Below are positions 1-9,824 of a stretch of DNA of 64,000 bases, piece by piece. Source of the stretch: Paracoccus liaowanqingii. Its GTDB lineage: Bacteria; Pseudomonadota; Alphaproteobacteria; Rhodobacterales; Rhodobacteraceae. The DNA lies in contig NZ_CP038439.1 in the NCBI RefSeq assembly GCF_004683865.2, forward strand, positions 846,501-910,500. Reading direction: 5' to 3'. The position numbers and the translations under genes were made by a program. Within the stretch, counting starts at the first letter, position 1, and every line of letters starts with the position of its first letter. Below the pieces are notes generated by a model. That model saw nothing but the letters and a program-made list of their open reading frames with translations. It had not been told where the DNA came from and searched no databases.

Positions 1-2
1 CC

Positions 3-557
3 ACCCCGACCGAGGTCAGCGTCATGGCCGTGGCCTATGCGCTGGTCGTCTGCGGGCTGATCTATCGCGACCTGACATGGCGCGGCGCGTGGAACGCCTC
101 GGTGGAAACGGCGATGATGACCGGCGCGGTGATGCTGATCATCATGGCGTCCTCCACCATCCAGTGGCTGCTGACGGCCGAACAGGTGCCCCAGAACCTG
201 GCCCTGTGGGTCACGGGCACCCTGTCCGAGCCGTGGATGATCATCCTGGCGCTGAACCTGGTGATGCTGGTCGTGGGGGCGTTCCTGGACCTGCCGGCGG
301 CGGTCCTGCTGCTGGGGCCGCTGTTCGTGGGCATCGGGCAGGCGATCGGGATGGACCCGGTGCAGCTGGGCCTGATGATGGTCGTCAACCTGTCGATCGG
401 GCTCTACACCCCGCCTGTGGGCACGACGCTGTTCATCTCGGCGGGCATCGCCAAGGTGGGGATCGGAGAGACCGTGCGCGCGCTGGTGCCCTTCTATCTG
501 GTGGCGCTGTTCGTGCTGATGCTGATCTCGTATGTGCCGGCGCTGACCATCTACTGA
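3..557 (+). CDS. TRAP transporter large permease (DctM type), 3' part only
   Basis: This is the C-terminal part of the large membrane subunit of a TRAP transporter, which imports organic acids or related solutes across the inner membrane using an ion gradient. The frame is already open at the window edge and reads TPTEVSVMAVAYAL, a typical mid-DctM stretch, so the ATG at 24 is internal and the gene starts outside. About 185 residues are present, with several hydrophobic segments and the conserved NLSIGLYTPPVGTTLF stretch near the end. The stop overlaps the stop of the convergent LysR gene by 3 nt. The binding protein and small permease must lie to the left. It may serve the neighbouring sugar-acid locus, but nothing here proves that. 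Confidence 0.9.
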   Translation, partial: TPTEVSVMAVAYALVVCGLIYRDLTWRGAWNASVETAMMTGAVMLIIMASSTIQWLLTAEQVPQNLALWVTGTLSEPWMIILALNLVMLVVGAFLDLPAAVLLLGPLFVGIGQAIGMDPVQLGLMMVVNLSIGLYTPPVGTTLFISAGIAKVGIGETVRALVPFYLVALFVLMLISYVPALTIY

Positions 558-1519
558 GCGGCGCCCGGGGGCTCGGCCTGCCTGAAGCGGCATCCCAGCT
601 GCGTCAGGCAGGCCCTTGCCTCGGCCTCGTGGACCTCGGCCGCCGCCGCGATCCAGTCGGCGAACCGCGCCACGATCCGCCGGTTCAGGTGGCGCGACGG
701 GCAGACCATCCAGTAGGCGGGAAAGTCGATCACCGGAAAGTCCAACGACAGGGGCACCAGATCGCCGCGCTGCACATCGGCCAGGCACAGGTTCACGCTG
801 TCCAGCGCCACGCCCATGCCCTGCCGCGCCAGCTCCAGCGACATCGAGGATCGGTCGAAGGCCATCGGATAGGTCAGGTCGGGCAGGTCCACCCCGTTCA
901 GCGACAGCCACAGGTCCCACCGGAACATCGTCTTGACGCTGTCGATCAGCACCGCGTGGCGCAGCTGTTCGGCCGGGTCGTCCGAGATCCCCTGCAGCCG
1001 GTCGCGATAGTCGGGGCTGCACATCGGCATGACCAGATCGTGCATCACCCCCATGACCGACAGCCCCGCCCATTGCCCGTGTCCATAGCGCAGGTCGAAA
1101 TCCGCGATCTCGGTCTCGAACGAGGTGAAGTCCTGCGTGGCGTCGACCCGGATCGCCCATTCCGGATTGGCGGTCAGGAAGGCGCCGATGCGCGGCCCCA
1201 GCCAGCGCACGCCGAAGCTGGGGCTGACGCGCAGGATCAGGTTGCGCAGGTCGCGCTGCCGGATGATGGCGCTGCGGGCGTTGCGGATCGAGCCGAAGGC
1301 ATGGGTGGCCGTCTGGAACAGGATGTCGCCGTCATGGGTCAGGATCAGCTTGCGCCGCTCTCGCCGGAACAGGCGGACGCCGAACTGCGCCTCCAGCAGG
1401 CGGATCTGCTGGCTGACCGCCGAGGGCGTCACCCCCAGCTCCGTCGCCGCCCCGCCGACGGACCCTTGCCGGGCGACGGTCTCGAAACACTCGATGGCCT
1501 TGATGTTGATGTCACGCAT
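551..1519 (-). CDS. LysR-family transcriptional regulator
   Basis: This 322-aa protein has an N-terminal winged helix-turn-helix at about residues 5-64 (ECFETVARQGSVGGAATELG, then TPSAVSQQI) and a periplasmic-binding-like effector domain, the usual LysR size and layout. The ATG at 1519 is preferred because it places the HTH at the very N-terminus; an upstream in-frame start would run into the oiaX stop. It lies 52 nt downstream of oiaX on the same strand, so it is probably the last gene of an oiaK-oiaX-lysR unit and a candidate regulator of the apionate locus. The effector is unknown. D-apionate or an intermediate is an inference from position. Confidence 0.92.
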   Translation of the reverse strand: MRDINIKAIECFETVARQGSVGGAATELGVTPSAVSQQIRLLEAQFGVRLFRRERRKLILTHDGDILFQTATHAFGSIRNARSAIIRQRDLRNLILRVSPSFGVRWLGPRIGAFLTANPEWAIRVDATQDFTSFETEIADFDLRYGHGQWAGLSVMGVMHDLVMPMCSPDYRDRLQGISDDPAEQLRHAVLIDSVKTMFRWDLWLSLNGVDLPDLTYPMAFDRSSMSLELARQGMGVALDSVNLCLADVQRGDLVPLSLDFPVIDFPAYWMVCPSRHLNRRIVARFADWIAAAAEVHEAEARACLTQLGCRFRQAEPPGAAQ

Positions 1520-1571
1520 GGTCGCCTGACAGTCCTCGAAACGCGCGACGCTGTCCAGCGGGAGCAAGGTT

Positions 1572-2825
1572 TCAGCCGCCCCACAGGTCATAGGCCGCCT
1601 TCAGATCCGGATCCCGGGCGGTGGCCTGATCGGGGGTGAGGCCCTCGCTGGCCGCCGCCCATGCGGCGCGGATGGCGCGGACCCCTGCGGCGGGGCCGCC
1701 GGGATGGCCGTGGATGCCGCCGCCGCCCAGATACATCAGGTCCAGCGTCTGCCCCGTGCGGCGCCAGGTCTCGAAGGCCTGCCCGCCCCATTGGCCCGAG
1801 CAGACCACCGGCAGCGCCCGGTCGGCCTCCGAGAAGATCGGCGTCGTCACGTCGGCAAACGAGCGCACGAAGCTGTCGTCGCCCTCCCAGTATTTCGCGG
1901 CGATGCCGTTGATCTGGAACTGGTCCACGCCCAGCAGGCGCCAGATCTTCTGATAGGGGCGGAAATCGTAGCCGAAGCCCGGATGCCGGGTCAGCAGGTC
2001 CCACCCGTTGCGATGGGCGTGCAGGCACAAGGCCGACCGCTTGCGCAGGAAGGCCATCCCTCCCGCCCCGATCGAGTTGATGTTGATCACCGCCGCGGTG
2101 CCGCCCTGAGCCACAACATGATCGTGGTGGCGCATCATCACGTCGGGATCGGCGGCCGAGATGCCAAAGGCATACATCACCCGCTTGCCCGTCCTTTGTT
2201 CGTGGTCGCGGATCACCGGCATGATCGCCGCGACCCGCGCGTCGAGCGGCGCATAGGCGGGGTTCATCATCTTCTCGTCGTCCTTGATGAAGTCGACGCC
2301 CGCGTCGCAGAGCGTCCGCACGACCCCTGCCGTCTCCTCCGGGATCAGCCCAAGCGACGGCTTGATGATCGAGGCGATGATCGGACCCTCGGCCACCCCT
2401 GTCAGGCGGCGCGAGCCTTCGATCCCGAACTGCGGCCCCGGATGGCAGGCGAAGTCGGACGGCAGGTCCAGGTCCAGGATGCGGATGCCGGTCAGCCCGC
2501 GCGCCGCGAAGACCCCGCCAAGCGTCACCGTCATCAGCGCCGCCAGGTCGGTGCCGATGCTGTCCAGCGGATAGGCGATCACCGCCTTGGCGCGGCGGAA
2601 GGGGCCGGGATGGCCCTGCGTCTCGGGCAGCGAGGGGGCGGGCAGGGGCTCCAGCATCGTCACCGCCTCGACCCGGGCGGCATGGCGGGCGCGCAGGGCG
2701 TCCGTCTCTCCGGGCAGCTCGGTGAAGGTGCCGGTGGACTGGTCGGCGGCGATCTTGGCGGCAAGGGCTCGCGGATCGCCGGGGGTCTCGATGCGGTAGG
2801 TGACGCGGATCATCGATTGGCTCAT
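1572..2825 (-). CDS. oiaX: RuBisCO-like protein, probable 3-oxo-isoapionate-4-phosphate decarboxylase
   Basis: This 417-aa RuBisCO large-chain homologue does not fix CO2. The family member next to an OiaK kinase and ApnO decarboxylates 3-oxo-isoapionate 4-phosphate to L-erythrulose 1-phosphate. Visible active-site features are Lys155 in IIKPSLGL, the metal-ligand run KDDE at 181-184 (Lys181 is the carbamylated-lysine position), Lys311 in the loop-6 region AAKYWEG, SGQ at 343-345 and the phosphate-binding glycines 367-370. The second lysine of the RuBisCO IKPK motif is Ser here, which argues against carboxylase activity. The ATG overlaps the oiaK stop (ATGA), so the two are translationally coupled. 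The family assignment is very secure; the exact substrate rests on context. Confidence 0.9.
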   Translation of the reverse strand: MSQSMIRVTYRIETPGDPRALAAKIAADQSTGTFTELPGETDALRARHAARVEAVTMLEPLPAPSLPETQGHPGPFRRAKAVIAYPLDSIGTDLAALMTVTLGGVFAARGLTGIRILDLDLPSDFACHPGPQFGIEGSRRLTGVAEGPIIASIIKPSLGLIPEETAGVVRTLCDAGVDFIKDDEKMMNPAYAPLDARVAAIMPVIRDHEQRTGKRVMYAFGISAADPDVMMRHHDHVVAQGGTAAVININSIGAGGMAFLRKRSALCLHAHRNGWDLLTRHPGFGYDFRPYQKIWRLLGVDQFQINGIAAKYWEGDDSFVRSFADVTTPIFSEADRALPVVCSGQWGGQAFETWRRTGQTLDLMYLGGGGIHGHPGGPAAGVRAIRAAWAAASEGLTPDQATARDPDLKAAYDLWGG

Positions 2826-4201
2826 GCCGGGGTTCCTCTGCGGGGGCCGCCGCCGTCGCGGATCCAGCCGAAATAATCCTGCGACCCCATCTGGCCGCCC
2901 TTCAAGGCGATCTCCAGCCCGTCATGCGGGCCGTCGCCAAAGGCCCGGCACAGGGCCGCGCCCGGGATCGTGGGGGCCAGCGCCGTCAGCGCCTGCAGCC
3001 CCAACTGCCGCATCGCATGCCCCGAGGTGTCCCCGCCCGAGATCACCGCCCGCCGGATGTGCGACCCGCGCAGCACCCGGTCCAGGATCCGGCCCAGGGC
3101 CTCGCCGATGCGGCGGTTCGCGACGTCGGGCGCCATGCCGCTGGCGGCCAGCGCATGGCGGAACGCCGCCACCTGGTCGCCCCGATGCCCGGCGGCGGAA
3201 TGGATCAGCGGGCTCTGCCCCGCCTCGGCCGCCGCCAGCCCGGCGCGGGTCAGGCGCGCGACCTCGGCCTCCAGCGCGGCCTCGCTGCCGCAGGCCGTGC
3301 GGGCGTCGAAGGGCAGCAGCGAGAAGCCCCGGCCCCCCGCCCAGTCCAGCTGCGCCGCCGTCACCGGCGAGACCGAGCCCGACACCACCGCGATGCGGTC
3401 CACCGCCCCCGCCGATCCGGGCGGCGGGGCGGCCGGGATCTGGCCCGTCCGCTGCCAGTGCCGCACCAACGCGTATTCGACGCCCTGGCTGCCCGCGACC
3501 AGCCCCATCCGGGCACGGTTGTGCCAGATCAGCGCGCCCGCCGCGGCCTCGCTGCCGGGCTCCATGCTGTCGATCGACAGGATGCGCGCGCCGTCCGCCA
3601 GCGCGGCCTCCAGCCGGGCCTGGGGATCCGTGGCCAGCGCCTCCAGGTCGATCAGCGCGCCGGGCAGGTCGGTCTGCGCCGCTAGATGCGCCAGCAGGTC
3701 CGATTCAGCCATCGGCGTGACCGGGTGGTGGGCCATCACCGGATGTCGGTCCAGCCGGAACACCCCGCCCGGCGCGCCCGCGAACAGATGCCCGAAGGCC
3801 TGATAGCGCCGCATCGCGGGCGCCGCGGTCAGCAGGGCCACCGCCTTTGCGGGGCGCACCGCCAGCCCCGCCGCGATCGCCGCCCCGATCGAGCCCGCAT
3901 GCGGCGCGGAATCGAAGGTCGAGCAGATCTTGTAATGGATCAGCGCCGGGTCCAGCGCGTCCAGCGCGCGAAACAGCCCGGGCAGATGCGCGGCCATCCA
4001 GTCCGGCCCCTCGGCCCGCGCCGTGGTGGCGATCCCCAAGCCCGCGACATCGGCGAAGCGCGCCCGCAGGTCCGGCCCGGGGACTTGGGTGAACAGGACC
4101 GAGGGCAGGCCCGCGAAGGCCAGCACCTCCATCACCGCCGCCGAGCCGGTGAAGTCGTCCCCCAGCCAGGCGATGCGCAGCCCGTTCCGGCGATCCGTCA
4201 T
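2822..4201 (-). CDS. oiaK: Four-carbon acid sugar kinase family, probable 3-oxo-isoapionate kinase
   Basis: This 459-aa DUF1537-type kinase has the N-terminal signature WLGDDFTGS (residues 12-20) and the C-terminal nucleotide-binding signature VISGGDTSGHA. By family knowledge the OiaK branch phosphorylates 3-oxo-isoapionate with ATP in the cytoplasm, giving the substrate of the RuBisCO-like decarboxylase encoded next. The start at 4201 is chosen because the signature follows directly; the frame stays open upstream, but that extension is antisense to apnO and implausible. A promoter with TTGCCT, a 17-nt spacer and GATAAA lies just upstream on this strand. Other DUF1537 kinases act on threonate or erythronate, so the substrate is assigned from the neighbouring RuBisCO-like gene and ApnO. 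Confidence 0.88.
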   Translation of the reverse strand: MTDRRNGLRIAWLGDDFTGSAAVMEVLAFAGLPSVLFTQVPGPDLRARFADVAGLGIATTARAEGPDWMAAHLPGLFRALDALDPALIHYKICSTFDSAPHAGSIGAAIAAGLAVRPAKAVALLTAAPAMRRYQAFGHLFAGAPGGVFRLDRHPVMAHHPVTPMAESDLLAHLAAQTDLPGALIDLEALATDPQARLEAALADGARILSIDSMEPGSEAAAGALIWHNRARMGLVAGSQGVEYALVRHWQRTGQIPAAPPPGSAGAVDRIAVVSGSVSPVTAAQLDWAGGRGFSLLPFDARTACGSEAALEAEVARLTRAGLAAAEAGQSPLIHSAAGHRGDQVAAFRHALAASGMAPDVANRRIGEALGRILDRVLRGSHIRRAVISGGDTSGHAMRQLGLQALTALAPTIPGAALCRAFGDGPHDGLEIALKGGQMGSQDYFGWIRDGGGPRRGTPA

Positions 4202-4291
4202 CCGCCCCCTCCTCCGCGCTTGACATGGCCTTGTGTTTATCATGTCATCATACCAGTTAGGCAAGTTGATTCCGGCGCGGCGGGGGGACGG
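4202..4291. promoter_or_regulatory. Divergent promoter and operator region of the apionate locus
   Basis: This 90-bp gap separates leftward oiaK from rightward apnO. The minus strand shows TTGCCT (4259-4264), a 17-nt spacer and GATAAA (4236-4241). The plus strand shows a perfect TTGACA (4220-4225) with a weak TGTCAT 17 nt downstream (4243-4248). Between and over these boxes lies a direct repeat ATCAT-GTC-ATCAT (4239-4251). Its core CATGTCATCATA (4241-4252) recurs with one mismatch at 5126-5137. The arrangement suggests one regulator controlling both arms. The boxes are read by eye and have not been tested. Confidence 0.6.
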
Positions 4292-5122
4292 ATGACCAAG
4301 GTGGCGCTGCTGGGGGCAGGGGGCAAGATGGGGGTGCGGCTGGCGACCAACCTGGCCCGCTCCGACTTCGAGGTGGCCCATGTCGAGATCGGCGAGGCCG
4401 GGCGCGCGCGCCTCAAGGCCGAGCTCGGCATCGACTGCATCGACCGCGACGCGGCGCTGCAGGGGGCAGGGGTGGTCATCCTGGCCGTGCCCGACACGGT
4501 GATCCGCGCGGTGGCCGCCCAGATCGTGCCGACGCTGGCGCCGGGCACCATGGTCGTCGTGCTGGACGCCGCCGCGCCTTTCGCAGGCCATCTGCCCGAC
4601 CGCGCGGACGTGACCTATTTCGTCACCCATCCCTGCCACCCGCCGATCTTCAACGACGAATCCACGCCCGAGGGCCGGGCCGACCATTTCGGCGGCGTCG
4701 CGGCGCAGCAGGGCGTCGTGAACGCGCTGATGCAGGGCCCCGAGGATCACTATGCCCTGGGCGACCGCATCGCGCGGGCCATCTATGCCCCGGTCGCCCG
4801 CAGCCACCGCGCCACCGTGCGGCAGATGGCCATGCTGGAGCCGGGCCTGTCGGAAACCGTCTGCGCGTCCCTGCTGTCGGTGATGCGCGAGGCGATGGAC
4901 GAATGCGTGGCCCGCAGCGGCGTCAGCCACGACTGCGCCCGCGACTTCCTGCTGGGCCACATGAACATCCTGGGCGCGGTGATCTTCGAGGAACGCCAGG
5001 GCGCCTTCTCGGACGCCTGCAACAAGGCCATCGAGTTCGGCAAGCCGATGCTGATGCGCGACGACTGGAAACGCGTCCTCGAATGGGACGAGATCGAGGC
5101 CAGCATCCACAGAATCACATAA
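4292..5122 (+). CDS. apnO: Probable D-apionate oxidoisomerase
   Basis: This 276-aa NAD-dependent enzyme begins with a Rossmann dinucleotide-binding motif (VALLGAGGKMGVRLA) and carries the signature HPCHPPIFNDE in its middle, typical of the ApnO family, which is annotated more loosely as phosphogluconate-dehydrogenase-like. By family knowledge ApnO oxidises and isomerises D-apionate to 3-oxo-isoapionate, the first step before OiaK and OiaX. The ATG at 4292 is preceded by a purine-rich ggggggacgg ribosome site and puts the Rossmann motif at the N-terminus. It is transcribed away from oiaK and stops just before the truncated binding-protein gene. All three core enzymes look intact. The enzyme family is secure; the substrate is supported by the RuBisCO-like neighbour. 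Confidence 0.88.
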   Translation: MTKVALLGAGGKMGVRLATNLARSDFEVAHVEIGEAGRARLKAELGIDCIDRDAALQGAGVVILAVPDTVIRAVAAQIVPTLAPGTMVVVLDAAAPFAGHLPDRADVTYFVTHPCHPPIFNDESTPEGRADHFGGVAAQQGVVNALMQGPEDHYALGDRIARAIYAPVARSHRATVRQMAMLEPGLSETVCASLLSVMREAMDECVARSGVSHDCARDFLLGHMNILGAVIFEERQGAFSDACNKAIEFGKPMLMRDDWKRVLEWDEIEASIHRIT

Positions 5123-5125
5123 GAC

Positions 5126-5137
5126 CATCTCATCATA
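5126..5137. repeat. Second copy of the apionate operator-like motif
   Basis: CATCTCATCATA matches CATGTCATCATA at 4241-4252 in 11 of 12 positions. It lies in the 16 nt between the apnO stop and the first usable codon of the broken binding-protein gene. It may be what remains of the regulatory region that once preceded that gene, or one side of the deletion that truncated it. Confidence 0.4.
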
Positions 5138-5138
5138 G

Positions 5139-5858
<720 letters not shown>

Positions 5859-5913
5859 GGCCCCGCGGGTCCGGTCGCGCGCCGGACCCGCCCCATCCCC
5901 ATAGGATCCGCCG

Positions 5914-6539
5914 ATGACTCCTGCATGGACCGTCCTCAGGGTCGGCGCGCTTGTCCTGCTGCCCGGCTGCAAGATCGTGGCGAACCCCGACCCCGCATCC
6001 GCCGAGGTGCCGATGGCCGACGACCAGCACATGGCGGGGCGGGCCACGCAGATCTTCGACGAGGAACTGCCGGCCTATGTTCAGGACCGCGCCGTCACCG
6101 CCCCCGATCTGCGCGCCGCGCTTGCGCAGGGACTGGACGCGGCGGGCACCGCCCATGGGATCCGCCCGGCATCCGAAGGCAGCCCGTGGAACTTCATCCT
6201 GCAGGCCGAGGGCGTGGTGGTGGAGGCCGATCGCGACTCCCGCGCCGCCAAGGTGATGCTGGATACCGATGCGGACGGGCAGGGGGACCTGACCGTGCAA
6301 CTGGGCCCGGTCATCCGGGGCACCGCGCTGCGCGACGCGCTGGACTTCCTGGTCTTCACCGAATTCCGCGACCAGATCGAATTCGCCAAGCTGGCCCGCG
6401 CCCTGAACGATCAGGCCCATCGGCGGCTGACCCTGCCCGAGGGCGATCTGACCGGGCAGCGCCTGTCCGTCCGGGGCGCGATGACCCTGCCCGCCGCCGA
6501 CGCCGCTTGGGTCGTGGTGCCGACCGCCCTGGCCGCGCC

Positions 6540-6543
<4 letters not shown>
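5914..6543 (+). CDS. DUF2291 family lipoprotein
   Basis: This 209-aa protein has a short signal sequence ending in a lipobox-like LLPGC with the lipidated Cys at residue 19. It matches the DUF2291 family, whose members are repeatedly encoded inside sugar ABC transporter operons between the binding protein and the ATPase, as here. Its role is unknown; the family is probably an envelope accessory of the transporter. Its stop overlaps the ATG of the ATPase gene (ATGA), so translation is coupled. The reading frame is intact, unlike the binding-protein gene upstream. Confidence 0.82.
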
Positions 6544-8059
<1,516 letters not shown>

Positions 8060-8063
<4 letters not shown>

Positions 8064-9136
8064 GCGAGATCGCAACCGCCCCGCGCCGCCCGCCGCAGAC
8101 CACCCAGATGCTGCTGGTGGCGCTGAAGGCGCGTACCTTCATCGCGCTGATCCTGGTCTTCGCCTTCTTCGCCGTCGCGGCCCCGAACTTCTTCTCCACC
8201 GCCAACATGGTCATCATGTCCAAGCATGTGGCGTTGAACGCGTTTCTGGCGATCGGCATGACGTTCGTCATCATCTCGGGCGGGATCGACCTGTCGGTCG
8301 GTTCCATCGTGGGGCTGTGCGGCATGGCCGCCGGATACCTGATCCTGAACGGGATCGACGTGGGGCTCGGCTGGACGATGCACTTCAACACGGTCGAGAT
8401 CTGCCTGATCGTCATGGCGGTGGGGGTGGCCATCGGCGCGGTGAACGGGGTCCTGATCACCCGGCTGAACGTCGCGCCCTTCATCGCCACCCTGGGGACG
8501 CTCTACATCTGCCGCGGGGCGGCGATGCCGTTCTCCGACGGGCGGACCTTTCCGAACCTGACGGGATCGGCGGACTACGGGTCGGACACGTTTCGGCTGA
8601 TCGGGGCAGGGACCTGGGCGGGGCTGCCCGTCACCATCTGGATGCTGATCGCGGTGGCCATGCTGGCCGCCTACATCGCCGGGCGCACGCCCCTGGGGCG
8701 CTATATCTACGCCGTCGGCGGCAACGAGCGCGGCGCGGCCCTCTCGGGCGTCAAGGTCGACCGGATCAAGCTGTTCGTCTACATGTTCAGCGGGTTGTGC
8801 GCGGCGCTGGTCGGGCTGATCATCAGCTCGCAGCTGGTGGCGGCGCATCCTGCCACGGGCCAGTCGTTCGAGCTGAACGCGATCGCGGCGGCGGTCCTGG
8901 GCGGCACATCGATGTCCGGCGGACGCGGCCGGATCGGCGGCACGATCGTGGGCGCCTTCGTGATCGGCGTGCTGTCGGACGGGCTGGTGATGATGGGCGT
9001 GTCGTCGTTCTGGCAGACGGTCATCAAGGGCCTGGTGATCATCGCCGCGGTGGTGGTCGATCAGGCGCAGCAAAAGCTGCAGGCCCGCGTGGCGTTGCAG
9101 GCCCGCGTGGCGTTGCAGGCCGGGGCGGGGGCGTGA
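8060..9136 (+). CDS. Sugar ABC transporter permease (RbsC type)
   Basis: This 358-aa inner-membrane permease belongs to the branched-chain/ribose superfamily, with about eight to ten hydrophobic segments and the signatures ISGGIDLSVGS near residue 75 and GRTPLGRYIYAVGGN. It would form the channel driven by the preceding ATPase and is coupled to it by an ATGA overlap. Family homology extends up to VVVDQAQQKL. The last 16 residues are an in-frame tandem duplication, QARVAL twice and then QAGAGA. Intact transport would need a binding protein, and the adjacent one is a pseudogene. Confidence 0.94.
9079..9121 (+). repeat. 18-bp in-frame tandem duplication at the permease 3' end
   Basis: The unit gcaggcccgcgtggcgtt occurs twice (9079-9096 and 9097-9114) and is followed by a partial third copy, gcaggcc (9115-9121). 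It encodes QARVAL twice at the cytoplasmic tail of the permease and keeps the frame. Slipped-strand duplication is the simplest explanation. Confidence 0.95.
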
Positions 9137-9373
9137 CACCTTGAGGCGCGCCTGATCGGCTGCGGGACTTTCGCCCGGAACCAGCTGCATGCCTGGCGCG
9201 CCATCGCCCCAACCGTGGCAGCGCATCGACCGCTGGTCGAGGCAGCGGCTGTGACCAGCCTGCACGCGATCTGCCGGAAACCATTTGCCAAAAGGGTAGT
9301 GATCCGCGCGCTTGGCGCTCCATCGCCCCACAGCCTCTGGCGTGCCATCTGGACTCCCGCACCGGGCCGCTAG
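9137..9373 (+). pseudogene. Remnant of a Gfo/Idh/MocA oxidoreductase, D-apiose dehydrogenase-like
   Basis: The frame directly after the permease stop has no start codon yet is open for 78 codons to a TAG. It first reads LIGCGTFARNQLHAWRAI, the dinucleotide-binding N-terminus of Gfo/Idh/MocA sugar dehydrogenases. It then jumps straight to APTVAAHRPLVEAAAV followed by ICRKPFAK, which corresponds to the conserved substrate/cofactor segment ending in the EKP-type motif of the same family. About 50 residues between the two blocks are missing, and the whole C-terminal half is gone. D-apiose dehydrogenase (ApsD) is a member of this family and would fit this locus. That specific identity is an inference from place and from the HAW and KPFA blocks. 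Confidence 0.7.
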
Positions 9374-9824
9374 GCGGCTGACGGTTTTCTCTGTGCTGCA
9401 GGACAAGGAGAAACAGCCGGTCGGCGCCTTTACCGAGATGGGCAGGGCGCTGTTTAGCGTACTGACAACATGATCGCCGGCGGAACGTGCATCCCGGGTT
9501 CGGCCAGCCTGGAGGCAAATGCCGGCAAACCCGGCGTGGTTCAGGCGGAAGGGAAGCAGGTTCTCCGGATGTCGGGAAAACATTGTAAAACGAAACCCTT
9601 GCAGGTTTTCGTTCCATCGCGCGCCACCGGCCCGCAGACATTTATCAAGTTGAACTGTCTTGTTCGAATCAACCTGGAGAGGTATCCAAGAGGCAACCTC
9701 AGGTTGAGGTTATTTCGGTCCCATCGGTAGATCCTCCGCTTGTCGGCATCGACCGGTCACATGTTCACGCCTGCTTTCGTACGCGCTGGAAGGCGACGTG
9801 CGTCGGCGAAAATGAGGACGCGCT
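9374..9824. other. Gene-poor interval with two inverted repeats
   Basis: No coding frame here resembles a known protein. There is an imperfect hairpin at 9589-9613 (10-bp arms, one mismatch, loop ttgca). A perfect 7-bp inverted repeat AACCTCA-ggt-TGAGGTT at 9695-9711 lies in an AT-richer patch about 115 bp before the Hint gene and could be its operator. The first part probably contains more decayed sequence from the apiose locus. Confidence 0.5.

Noticed and set aside
1520..1591. Upstream start for the LysR gene
   Set aside because: It would overlap the oiaX stop and add 24 residues before the HTH that the family lacks.
1572..2825. True carbon-fixing RuBisCO
   Set aside because: The second lysine of IKPK is Ser, the protein is only 417 aa, and there is no small subunit or phosphoribulokinase of the Calvin cycle beside it.
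9374..9730. Open frames on both strands in the gap before the Hint gene
   Set aside because: No ribosome sites, no recognisable domain, and codon use unlike real genes; treated as decayed or non-coding sequence.
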